From Rutpela maculata (lineage: Eukaryota; Arthropoda; Insecta; Coleoptera; Cerambycidae): a stretch of DNA of 64,000 nucleotides. The stretch lies in contig OW386293.2 in the NCBI GenBank assembly GCA_936432065.2, positions 40,519,923 through 40,583,922 of the forward strand, read 5' to 3'. Position numbers and translations under genes: made by a program. The stretch's first letter is position 1. Each line of letters starts with the position of its first letter. Shown in pieces: positions 43,429 to 54,467 of the stretch. The notes beneath the pieces are model-generated. The model did not search any database. It was not told the origin of the DNA and saw only the letters and a list, made by a program, of their open reading frames with translations.

Positions 43429-45578
43429 GTACGTCGGGTACATGGCTAGAAAAGCCAAAGAGCTGTAGTTTTTGATTGAAATGTGCCACTTTCTGTAGTC
43501 ATAGTTGATGGCAAAAGATAACTTTTCAGATAGGGAGCCACTTGAAAATCCGTGCAGAACACCAAAATGTCTGCCATTAAAGATGGCCGCCATTAGCCGC
43601 ACTCAATTTTTTTGTATCTCAGCTCTTAATGGTCCGATTTCGATTTTCTTTTTTTCTTTGCAAGCTCTTGTGAAGAGAACACTTTTTTGCCCATGTACAT
43701 TTATCACTACACTTTAAAGGTAAATTTTATTAATAAGTAAGTTTTTAATTGTGCTCAATATCCCTTTCTTTCCCTACAAAAAGGGTTTATGTTTATGTCA
43801 AGAAAGACTTGTTTTCATACACAACAGTGAAATTAATCATTTTGAAAACATTCATTACATTAAGGAAACAAATTTTTACAAACAAAAAACGACTAAATCC
43901 TAAGAAATACTCATGTAAGTGAACTGCTTCTATACAGCTCTTATGGCTCTAGATCAAGCAATCATCATCTTCATTTTCCAATTCATCCCTGGAACAAAAT
44001 AATTATATATTATTATTATATTAAGGCATTGCATCAACAAAGCAATATTATGATCTTGAAACTGTGAAACGAAATTAAAAATAATCATTTAAACGCATAC
44101 CTTTTATTGTATTTATTGCTGCATTGATGCAGTTCGTGCAAAGTAGCGTGCATGAAACCTTGGCCTTTAAACAGGAGCATCGTGCACGGCATACGGGGCA
44201 ACTGGAGTTAACCAATTCTCTGCAGGCTGCCTTAATAGAAAGAAGAGAAGATCAGACCGGCGTCCACTCCCCAGCAACCATGGCTAGAAGGATGGGGATC
44301 CTTCTGGCCCTGGAATGTTGTCCATCAATAAGCACGCGCGACACCAAACTTGTCATGCCTGGTATGCTGATCGAAGACAATGTTGCCTTGGTGCCTCTTT
44401 TGTTGGGAGTAGACTTGTAGACTGCGATTTTTTGAAGTAAAGAGAAGATTTCTAACATGATTGACTGAGAAGTCTTCTGCGTCTTTGTAGAAAAGCAAAA
44501 CAGTAAACTTCTCCAGAACTTGAAAAGTCTCGTCAGCCATAGACTGTTGTAGTATAGAGATAGCTTGGAAGGCTTCAGCAGCTTCAGGAAATAATTTTCA
44601 CACTTTCCAGGCAGTCCATTGCAAATGATGACGTTACATCTGATTGAATGCATGGAATCCTCTCAATCCAACAGCTTTATGTTTACCTATACTTTCAAAC
44701 ATGGCATTAATGCTCATGTATCTCTGACCCTTCCCAGCACCAAAGAGAACCCACATCTCCTGAAGTCCCGAAATTTTGAGAAAGTGAAAGAAAGAGATTA
44801 CCAAAACAACTCCATCAGCATCTACTATGCAAATAATTATTTTTTTTGCTCCATATTCAACACTGTCTTTAACGTGGAGAAAAATCCTGCCGTCTGCTTC
44901 TTCCTGTTGCCTGCAATTGAAGTTTCATCCAGCCGATATGAATGAATTATCTCAGTACTGATGTGAGCCCAATTAAACTTCAAAAATGCATGTTTTCCAA
45001 GTAACTTGAAGAGTTCTGTCTTAGTCTGATTGCAGCAGAGGTAGTCATTCCAATTTTTTGGTAGCATATTCTCTTGTGCTACTTGGCGGCAAAGACCAAC
45101 GCCTCTCTTATCTCTCACATGATTCTTCAGACAGGTTTTTGAGTAAGTATTTCAAGAAATGTGTCTTCTGTTTGCATGGAAGCTCTCAGCATCATTCAAC
45201 ATTGTGTTTTTAAATTCCATATCGCAGTATTCTCCAAAAGTCCGTGAAAATTAAAAATTATTTGTTTTTCTGAAAATTGCGCAGAACCCTTAATATAAGG
45301 TGTAGTGATAAATGTATAGGGACAAAAAAGGGTCCTCTTCACAAGATCTTTTAAACAAAAAAAAAAAAAATGAAATCGGAATCGGACCATTAGGAGCTGA
45401 GATGAAAAAAAATTTAGTGTGGCTAATGGCGGCCATCTTTAATGGCCGCCATTTTGGTGTTCTGCATGGATTTTTAAGTGGCTCCCTATCTGAAAAGTTA
45501 CCTTTTGCCAACAACTATAACCACAGAAAGTGGCACATTCCAAAAAATGTGCAACTTTCTTTGGCGTACCCGTCGTAC
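43429..45578 (-). mobile_element. TIR transposon, about 290-bp inverted repeats, carrying a HEEAD/Cys-rich family protein
   Basis: Termini GTACGTCGGGTAC and GTACCCGTCGTAC flanked by TA. Arms 43429-43715 and 45285-45578 are inverted and share CTCCCTATCTGAAAAGTTA-type sequence, TTAAAGATGGCCGCCATTA and TTCACAAGATCTT-like blocks. The interior encodes a minus-strand protein relic. The combination of long TIRs and this protein, together with the analogous element at 54468, indicates the protein is the element's own product. Confidence 0.82.
44100..45118 (-). pseudogene. HEEAD/Cys-rich family protein, decayed
   Basis: In order on the minus strand with frameshifts: MRDKRGVGLCRQVAQENMLP, KNWNDYLCCNQTKTELFKLL; ICIVDADGVVLVISFFHFL, LQEMWVLFGAGKGQRYMSIN, IGKHKAVGLRGFHAF; then near the end LPILLAMVAGEWTPV-like, ACRELVNSSCPVCRARCSC, KAKVSCTLLCTNC. 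The REKRG...PKNW...FL....NK.ELF region, D(T/A)D....L core, GTG/GAGK..R box and G.HAF box, then W.P.W and a Cys-rich tail, are the ordered landmarks of a widespread uncharacterised invertebrate family. Several stops make it inactive. Confidence 0.72.
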
Positions 45579-46269
45579 TAAATGGGAGCATTCGTTATAT
45601 TATTTTCTGCCAAAAACGATTGGCAGACAACAATAACCATAAATGTTAAAAAATCAAACTTTTTCTCCTCAAATAATTCTTTTGTACCTATGTAGTGGAG
45701 TAAAATTAAGGGTCTAAATCAACTAAAAAGGAATTGTCTTAACAATTTTTTTGCTGGAATTTGTCGTAAATATTACAAGAAGTAGCAAAAGTTTTCGATT
45801 AAATCCCAATACCCTAAGTTTTTTCTTTAAGCAAAAGAATGTCCAAAATTGTGTTTTTTCGTAGTTTTTCCTACTATTTCTGGTTGTATAGCTCGCATTG
45901 TAATGAAAAAATAACACATCTTTCATAATGAAATTGCGAAGAACACTAGATTTCTCTGAACCTTGTTCATTAATTTTTTAATTTGCAACAAATAAGAACA
46001 ATTAAGAAGGTCTATTTTAAATGATGATAAGTTAAACAACAATGCGTATATTTTAACGAAACATTAGGAGAATGCGCCTTTAATTGAGCTAAATAGTCAT
46101 GCCAAATTTCGAACTGACATGTTAATAACAACGAATGCCTAAAAAAAACAAATACAGTCCAACATTGAATCGTTAATTGTTTAATTGCATTAAGTAATAC
46201 AATATATTTTTTCAGCTTGTAGTTTTTATGTTCTTTACCGTTTCGCTGCGTTCTTTAAGTTCTGATTGA
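45579..46269. other. No gene seen
   Basis: AT-rich intronic sequence between a TIR transposon and a LINE relic. Confidence 0.5.
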
Positions 46270-46960
46270 GCCAATACCTAGTTCATCACTAATAAAATGA
46301 AAATGAATGAGGAAAAAACTCAGAAGCTTGTCTTTTCCACTAGTAACACAGTGACAAATGGTGACAGGGTAAAACTCCTAGGTGTCACACTGGACGATAA
46401 ATTAAACTGGTTTAGTCATATTGATCAGCTAATCCACAAGCTTGCCAACACAATATTTTCGCTCCGCCAGTTAAGAAGGCATTTGGGTTTGGAAACCTTA
46501 AAAGCGAGCTACTTTTTACTGTTTCAGTCACATATTAGTTATGGCATCACTTTATGGGGTAATTCTTCTTATACTATAAAAACATTTCATCTATAAAAGA
46601 AAGCGATTGGAATCATTTCCAATGTAGGGTACAGAGACCATTGTAGGCCTCTATTTATTTCACTGGGCATTATGCCGGTACCTTCTTTATATTTTTATCT
46701 TAGTTTATTTAGATATTTAGATATTCATAAAAACTTTAATTCTTTTGAAAGGAATTTTTTCATGATTACAGCACTAGACAAGCCGATTTACTAAGTCCAG
46801 CTGGGCATCGACTGACTAGATCGACTAAAAATTCGCCGCACCTCAAGTTATATAGTTTTCTTCCAAATTCATTAAAATTATTGACCTATAATCATTTTAA
46901 GGACATATTTAAAAAAATATTTTTAAACCACGGTTTTTACTCTACTGACGAGTTCGTGGC
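46270..46960 (+). pseudogene. Non-LTR retrotransposon RT C-terminal relic
   Basis: Begins just after the RT catalytic core: LSLNEEKTQ-like (MNEEKTQKLVFSTSN), KLLGVTLDDKLNWFSHIDQL, ANTIFSLRQLRRHLG, LLFQSHISYGITLWGNSS, then after a stop KKAIGIISNVGYRDHCRPLF, SLGIMPVPSLY. The LG(V/I).(L/V)D..L.W..HI box and the Y(G)...WG box are standard for the jockey/CR1 C-terminal region. The 5' part is missing and stops are present. Confidence 0.8.
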
Positions 46961-47544
46961 GTTTTTGACAAACATTGCTGGTTTAGTAGCATCCATTTGA
47001 CGTGGTACGTACTTTCCTTGATCTTTCATTTTCTTGCTCTTGTTTGAACATGCAACAATAATGTTGAACGGCCACTTATTTTTATTTTGTATTTCGTCAC
47101 GTATTTCTCTGTTCTCTTTTATTATTTTTGTAATGTATTGTATAGGGTACAATAACATAACATAATGTCTTGATGTTTTCATTTTTACTTTTGTTAATGT
47201 TTGTCCACCTATAGGTTTCTGCCTATATTTTATATACTTTTAACACATGCTAATAATTTGTATTTTTGGGCAAAATATTAATAAGTAAAATGCATTTGTT
47301 TTTAAAAAAATTAAACAAACTAAAAAATTTTTCTCAATATATTTGTTGATGTCACTGAAAAGTACCTAAAAAAAAACTACAATATGAAAATAAAATATTT
47401 CTTGCGCGCTTGTTGATGCACTTAAACAATCGACGATTCAATTTTTAACTTAGCAATTGTTTAAAAGTGATGAATTGTATTTATTTGTTGAAACTTAATA
47501 AATTGACCAAAACGGTTGAAACAAATTTAGATTTAAGAAAGTAT
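46961..47544. other. No gene seen
   Basis: AT-rich sequence; probably the 3' UTR of the preceding LINE relic and flanking intron. Confidence 0.45.
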
Positions 47545-48117
47545 ATGGCGCAAGCCATATACCCTAAAAAATAAACAACCAAGCAGCTACGGACACGTGT
47601 TTCGGAATTATTGTTCCTCCGCAGTGCAGCGTAGCATCAAAAAAGGACCTGGAAATGACAGATAGAAACAACATTGTAAAAAAGTGTGTAAAATTACATT
47701 TATGGATATAAAAAGACTTTGAAAGTTAGTTCAATTTTCTATGAAATTATACATAATTAATTTATTTTTACCAGGGCAAAGTTAAACATATTTATGGTTT
47801 TAATGCAGGCAAATCCAGTTTTGAGTATTAACTATCTGGGGACAGCTATTTCTTTATCGAAATGGATAGCTTTACTCATGTAGAATGAGGATATACATGT
47901 CCCAAAAATCCCAAGGTGAGCTAAAGCCACCATTTAAAAAAATGGCCGCCAGAACAGTTTCTTTTAGAAGGACATATCTCAGTAACCATTGCTTCGATTT
48001 TAGATTTCTTTTTTTTGTTCTCTTCCCCTTTTCATGTACAATCGAAAGTGTTATTACATCTTTGGGCATAAAATAGAAGATAACTGAAGAAAATAAGACT
48101 TGAGTTCTTGGAAATAT

Positions 48118-50716
48118 ACAAGGTGTCCAGTTAGTGCTTCCTCGGAAGATTGTGCAAAAACGGGTAACTTTATAAAAAAACTTTTTTAACAAAATTTTTA
48201 ATGTTTCATCTCTACTACAAAGTGAAATTATTTTTAATTGTACAAGGTGTCACAAAAAGGAGTTATACAAGAATGTATAATTTTTTTAATGGAATTTTTA
48301 GGCACCAGTTAAGCCTTTTGCCAATCGGATACAGCGTTGTCAAGTAATAGTTTTTTTCCTGTTTTTCTGGCAAATTACAAACATTTTTTTGACTACCATA
48401 TCTCCGCGATTTATTAATTGTTTTTCCTAAAAATGTAGGGTGTTATTCGATAATGATGCATTTACCGAAAAACATTTTTGAAATAAATTATTATTATACC
48501 GGGTGTCCAAAATATTTGTTTACATTTCTTGTTATTTAATTATTATTTTTCTCAATTTTTTTAAATGGAATGCCTATGTTTTTTTACATGGATGAATAAA
48601 GCATAAAATTCCCCACATTCTAATATTATACGCTTAATTTTTATTTCAAACCGTTTTTGATGATTATTTCAAATAAGTTTTGCGTAAATTGAGGTGATTT
48701 TTATTTTAGCAATAAAATCTAGTATGGCTTTGGCCTTTTGTTTTGCGTTTGTTTTTCACTCTATGACATTTCTCTAATGTGTTTAAGATTATCGTGATTA
48801 AGTTGAATTAATATTGTTAGTATTTAAAAATACGAATTATAATTGTCAATAGGATTTAATATCTATGGTAAATGTTATGTTATTGGTGAATGTGATGGAA
48901 ATTGTTTATTGGCATTAAGAATGTATGGTCAAAAATATCCCTATAGAAGATATCCTAATGTGAGGTCTCTAGAAAATTTGAAAGAACGTTTTGAACGTAT
49001 TGGAAATTTCATATGAAAAGAAGGCGAGACGACGAAATGTATTGTAATGAAGAAAATGAGTTGGCTATAACTTTAGCGGTAATCGAAAATCCTACGGCAA
49101 GTGTTCGGGAGTTAAGTAGGGATTTAGAGGTCAGTGAATCTAGTGTTTCCCTATGTCTTCGTAAAAATAAGTTTCACCCCTATCGAGCTCAGCTGCATCA
49201 AGACCTTTGGGATGTGGATTTAAATAGTAGATTAAATTTTTGCCAGTGGGCTCAAAACCAAATTGGAGAAAATGAAGTATTTTCAAATTTGTATTGTTCA
49301 CGGATGAATCAACGTTTTATCGCAACGGATTTCTGAATAGGCCCAATTTCCATTATTATGCCAGAGAAAACCTTCATGTTGCACAGAAAAATCAGAAACA
49401 GAGTTTAAATATAACGGGAGAAATTGTACATAATTATGTTATTCATCCTCGCTTTTTTGAAGGAATGTGAATGGAGCAGTCTTCTTAGATTTTACGCAAA
49501 ATACGTTTCCACAAATAATCGAGCATATTCCTGATTACATTACAAATAATATATGGTTACAACTGGAAGGTGTACCACCACATTTTAGTAGAAATGTTCG
49601 TCAGGCCATTAGTAATCAGTTTCCTGAAAGGTGGATAGGAAGAGGAGATTCAATATTTTAATAAACTGTTAAATAATATCTAATTTATTATTTTATTAAA
49701 TTATGTTAGGTCTCATTACATGGCCGCCTAAGTCACCCGACCTGACTTCAGTGGGTTTTTTTCCTTGGGATTTGTGAAGTCAGACGTTCATAAAGTAGAA
49801 CAACGACTCGAGAAGATATGATGGAAAGGATTCGTTGGTGTTTCAATCGTATAAATGTTGATATGTTACACTGTGTAAGGCGCTCATTTATCAAGAGACC
49901 TCAGTGTTACCTGAATCAAAATGGTGGACATTTTGAGCAGTTGTTAGGTTAGTTTCAATATCGTGAAAAAAAATTATTGTTCAAGAACCATTCATAAAAG
50001 AAAGTGTACGATATCAATATGTGAGAAATTGTAAGCGTTACTCATCCATTTAAAAAAATTATAGGCATTCCATTTAAAAAAATTGGAAAAAATGTAAAGC
50101 AAAATATAGATTTTAATGCTAAAATAATGAGCACCTTAATTTACGCAAAAATTATTCATATCTCAAAAACGTTTGAAATAGAAATAAAGAGATATCAAAA
50201 TGTGAGGAATTGTATGTTTTATTCATTCATGTAAAAAAAGTATACCTAGGCATTCCATTTAAAAAAATGAGAAAAATAATAATTAAATATCAAGAAATCT
50301 ACGCAAATATTTCGGGCACCCGATGTACTGAAGATTTATTTCAAAAATGTTTTTCAGTAAATACATCATCAAACATCATCCCACATTTTTAGAAATAACG
50401 ATTAATAAATCGCGGAGATATGCCAGTCAAACATGTTTATAAACTGCCCAAAGAAAACAGAAAAACATAATTTGGCAAAATATAGGGTGTAATACAGGGC
50501 CCTTGGAGGCTTAACTGGCGTTAAGGAAATACAGGCTGTTCCATTTAAAAAAATTATACTTTCTTGTGTGACTCGTTTTTGTGACACCTTGTATAATTGA
50601 AAATAGTTTTAAGTTGTAGTAGGGAGGAAACATTGAAAGTTTTGTTAAGAAAGTTTTTTTATAAAGTTAGCCGTTTTGCACAATCTTCCGAGAGAACACT
50701 GACTGGACACCTTTTA
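48118..50716 (+). mobile_element. Mariner-like element with about 700-bp inverted repeats
   Basis: Termini ACAAGGTGTCCAGTTAGTGC and the near-complement CACTGACTGGACACCTTTTA. The arms (48118-about 48780 and about 50030-50716) pair throughout, including repeated internal GGGTGTCC...-type ends and TTTTTTTAAATGGAATGCCT facing AGGCATTCCATTTAAAAAAA. The middle carries a transposase pseudogene. Long arms around a mariner gene are unusual; typical TIRs are tens of bases. Confidence 0.8.
48860..49960 (+). pseudogene. Mariner-like transposase, catalytic residues lost
   Basis: N-terminal region: IGECDGNCLLALRMYGQKYP, SLENLKERFERIGNFI, stop, then NPTASVRELSRDLEVSESSV and FHPYRAQLHQDLWDVDLNSR. Catalytic region: LFTDESTFYRNGF (first Asp present), after a stop NNIWLQLEGVPPHFSRNVR where the usual QQDGA is LEGV (second Asp lost), FPERWIGRG, then SPDLTSVGFFPW where the usual third Asp is Gly. 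Ends HCVRRSFIKRPQCYLNQNGG HFEQLLG. Multiple stops and frameshifts. The QNGGHFE end is typical of this insect family. Confidence 0.85.
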
Positions 50717-51329
50717 TACCTTAATGTACATTATTAAAAATGAATACAATTTTATATATAAATAACTATTACTCCGTTAATATTTGAGTTAGTAACATCG
50801 GCCAAAAAACAAATGAAAGCTAATTGTGTGCTCTAGAACTTTTATTAAAATTATTTTTTCAAAAATTGACTAGAAATTTCAGTACAAACGTCTCGAGTTT
50901 ATAAAAGTTTAAATTTCTGTAATATTTAAATTATTTTTTAATTTCCTAAGTTTATCGTTTAATTTATCGTAAAATATGTAATCATACTTTCTGTAAAATA
51001 TAAAGTGAGGAATGGAACAAAAAAAAAGAAATCTAAAATCGGAGCAACGGTTACCAAGATATATGATTTTATAAGAAAATGTCTCTGGCGGTCATTTTTT
51101 CTAAATGGCGGCTTTAGCTCACGTCGGAATTTTTTGCGACTTTATGTACTTATCCTACAATAATAGAGCTATCCATTGCGATAAACAAATAACTGTCCCC
51201 AAATAGTTCACGCCAAACCCATTTTACACTGAGATTTGCCTGGTCTATTTATTACATAAAGTAAATTAAAACTACACACATTCATGTATCTTTACTTCAA
51301 TTAATGTAATTTTCTATATAATTATGTAT

Positions 51330-52060
51330 AAATTACATAATAAAATGTATAAATACATAGTTAACCCAGTGAATTACATCAGTAACGCGCCGGCACAAGC
51401 GCTTTTGTACACATTATATGGAATATTTACAGGAAAACACGAAACATTTCATACATTTGTGTACCATTACCAGAATAATCGCTGGCAACAAATCGACCAT
51501 CGATTATCCATGTAATCGTGATTACATGGAAAATTGATGGCCCATTTGTTGCAAAACTATAAATATGTTTTTCTACACCTATTTAATTATACGACAATTA
51601 TTAGCATTTTTTTGGTGAAAAAACGTGCCTATAATTCACTGTAGTGAATTGTCGATTCATAATTCACTACATCCGGCCAATGACAAATACAAATTCAAAA
51701 ATCATTGTTTCGCTGATTCAATGATATGTTAAATCGGCCGCGATCAACTCTTGCTGCTCCGGCTGACAATCAACTCGCGTGACAGTGACAAGTGTACCGC
51801 CATACCGCCATATTGTTTGTTCACGTTTTCGACTTATTACGAATAGGTACCGATTAATGCTATCAAATTTCAGTCTAAGTTATTTGTTTAATAGGTGTAG
51901 AAAAAGCATAGTATTATATTCGCGATTATGGCCATTATTCACTCAGATGATTTGCGCCACTCGCCTACGGCTCGTGGGCTCAAACGTCATCTTCGTGAAT
52001 AATGGCTATCATAATCGCTCATATAATAATATACTATTAACTTTACCCTGAAAGTCCCGA
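51330..52060. other. Insertion in the right arm of the large palindrome
   Basis: Sequence without a counterpart in the left arm (47760 region). It contains a near-perfect hairpin, CGATTATGGCCATTATTCAC facing GTGAATAATGGCTATCATAA (about 51931-52018), and a smaller inverted pair (TTTTTCTACACCTATT at about 51570 and AATAGGTGTAGAAAAA at about 51891). Probably another non-autonomous foldback; ends not defined. Confidence 0.55.
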
Positions 52061-52360
52061 TAAAAATAAATAAATTACGTATAATTGCATCTATGCAATT
52101 TTCTAAAATTGAACTAATTTTACCTTAACTTTCAAAGTATTTTTACATCCATAATGTATTTTTGCATCCATTCTTTACAGTGAATAATTAAAAAGGTCGA
52201 AAGTACAGTACATAGTACTCCTATTTATGCGTATTGTACTTTCGACCTTTTTAATTGTTGTTTCTATCTATCATTTGCAGGTCCTTTTTTATGCTACCCT
52301 ACGCTAATGAGGAACAATGTTTGTTTCTGCTGCTGCTGTTTCCTCTTTAGTGTATATGGT

Positions 52361-52737
52361 GTAATTTTCCTTTCTTATTTGTATTTGACCCTACTAACTT
52401 TTATCTAAAATTAGCTTTCTTCTCAAGTTCATTATGAACAATTTGTTTTTTTCTTCATAGCTATACGAGCTATGCAATCTAATATTTAAGAAAAATTTCG
52501 AAAAGACGCAATTTTGAACGTGGTTTTTAAACAACTAACTTTCGGGATCCAGATTTAATCCAAAACTGTTTGCTACACTTTTCGTAATAGTATAGTACCT
52601 AGAGGTAAAAAATATGTAAAATCTCTTTTGTGGGTTATTATTGTAGTAAAAGGCATCGTCTTTAGTTTCTATACGGTCCGGATACCTGCTCTTACCCTTA
52701 AGGGGTGAAAACCAATGGCGACTCGTGATATTGTGTG
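52361..52737. other. No gene seen
   Basis: AT-rich intron sequence leading into a 64-bp tandem duplication. Confidence 0.5.
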
Positions 52738-52865
52738 CACAGGAGACTTGATATTTAAAAGACAATTAACTTGCAATATGATTACAATTTGCACATTTCC
52801 TCACAGGAGACTTGATATTTAAAAGACAATTAACTTGCAATATGATTACAATTTGCACATTTCCT
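52738..52865 (+). repeat. Perfect 64-bp tandem duplication
   Basis: Two copies beginning CACAGGAGACTTGATATTTA at 52738 and 52802 are identical by eye. Being perfect, the event is recent or an assembly artefact. Confidence 0.85.
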
Positions 52866-53360
52866 CACCACCCCTGGATATCCTCCCCTACCTCCTCTGA
52901 CAAGCCGCCACTGGTGAAAACCACAACTAAATATAAATATTCAATGTTTGAAAAAGTATTACTAATTTATTTTTAAAACGTAGGTTATGTTTTTGGCATC
53001 GCTAATTACAAATCTGAAGTCAAAATTAAAAAATTCAAAATGGCGGCTCTAATATGGCAGATGGAAATTTTTTTCGAAAACGAGTGTTTTCAGTGGGCAA
53101 AATTGAGCATATAGGCGCTATATATTAACGAAAAACAACATTTTTTAAACAAAAATTTAGATGCTGAGCAGTTACAATAACAAAATTATGACATTTTGTT
53201 AAACAAAATGTGAAAACGCACATTATATCGGCCATAACTTCTTTATTTTTTGTGATGTAGAAACTAACAAAAAATCATTTTAAAGATTGATGAACTATCT
53301 TTAATTTTTTTCCTTATAATTGTCGCAGTTTCTAAGACATTCAACATTTTAAACTAAATA
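52866..53360. other. No gene seen
   Basis: Includes GCCGCCACTGG (about 52904), resembling a hAT terminus, and AAAATGGCGGCTCTAATATG at about 53038. No complete element bounded. Confidence 0.45.
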
Positions 53361-53368
53361 CTTAATCC

Positions 53369-53962
53369 CAGTGGCAGCTGGTGAAATTTCAATATATTTT
53401 TTCTCGTCTGTGGCGCATGGGACCTATACGAAATATGGAAAATAACATCTAGAGAAGCACTTCAAAAATTTTGAAAAAGCAGTTTGCGATAATTTTTTTT
53501 AAAATTCGGTTGCCCTCCTTGACCCTAGGGACTCCCGTTTAATTATTTTTTTTTTGTCAAATACATTTGACTTTTCATAAAAGTACAACAATTGGTTTTC
53601 GAGTTTATGAAAATATTTTCATTATTAACTGAGATTCAACGAACTGAAATGTTGTAATTTGTTAAATTGTAAATTACAAAATTTCAGTTCATTGTATTTC
53701 AGTTAATAATGAAAATATTTTCATAAACTCCAAAAGCTATTGTTGTATTTTTATGAAAAGTCAAAAGTATATGACAAAAAAAAATTAATTAAACAGGAGT
53801 ACCTAGGGCCAGGAAGGGCAACCGAATTAAGAAAAAAAAATTCGCAAACTGCTTTTCCAAATTTTTGAGAAGTGCTTCTCTAGATGTTATTTCCCATTTT
53901 TGGTATGGGTCCCATGCGCCACAGACGAGAAAAAAAAATTGAAATTTCACCAGCCGCCACTG
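53369..53962. mobile_element. hAT foldback MITE, 594 bp, perfect 8-bp target duplication
   Basis: Termini CAGTGGCAGCTGGTGAAATT and AATTTCACCAGCCGCCACTG, flanked by CTTAATCC at 53361-53368 and 53963-53970. The two arms of nearly 300 bp are mirror images around about 53665 with almost no loop. The element at 13287-13626 is a deletion derivative of this family. No coding. Confidence 0.92.
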
Positions 53963-53970
53963 CTTAATCC

Positions 53971-54467
53971 TAAAAACGGTCGGATGCCATCTATAAAATT
54001 AAATATCTTCGAAACTATCAACCCTACACGAATATATAAAAAAGAAAACAAATTCATTCTCAGTTTATAAGATTCATTTTTGATGTCCACCATATTTCCT
54101 CTAAAACTAATATTTATTGAGATAGAGAAACAAGAATGTTAGTTTTTTTCTAAAATCACTTTACAGTTTGAAATGCAATTTTTTTCTAAAGCAAACGCTG
54201 TAAGCGGACGAAAAAATTTGAACGTCTAGGTCATACTATACAGGGTCCGCCACTTAAAACTCCCCAGACTCGTAACTTCCTTATTTTTTAAGCTACGACC
54301 ATGTTCGGCACATCAAATTGTAGATACTTTTAAGGCCTTTAAATATGCATACAGAGTGATTTAAAAACATTTTTTTCAAAAAATTATTACGGAAAAAAAA
54401 ATTAATTTCCTTGAATATTTTTTCCCTCACCCTGTCAGTTTACGACAAAATCCAGAAAACATGCTAT
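53971..54467. other. No gene; one unpaired transposon end
   Basis: ATACAGGGTCCGCCACTTAA at about 54240 looks like a TA-flanked repeat terminus without a partner. The rest is AT-rich. Confidence 0.45.

Larger units (their letters stand above)
47545..52360. mobile_element. 4.8-kb palindrome enclosing a mariner-like element
   Basis: Outer arms 47545-48117 and about 50717-52360 are inverted: TAGCATCAAAAAAGGACCTG, GACTTTGAAAGTTAGTTCAA, ATCTGGGGACAG, ATGGATAGCT and AAATGGC(C/G)GCC blocks on the left recur in complement on the right. The right arm is longer because of an extra insertion (about 51330-52060) and a small hairpin (52193-52250). The centre is the mariner-like element 48118-50716, whose own arms continue the palindrome. 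Confidence 0.8.
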
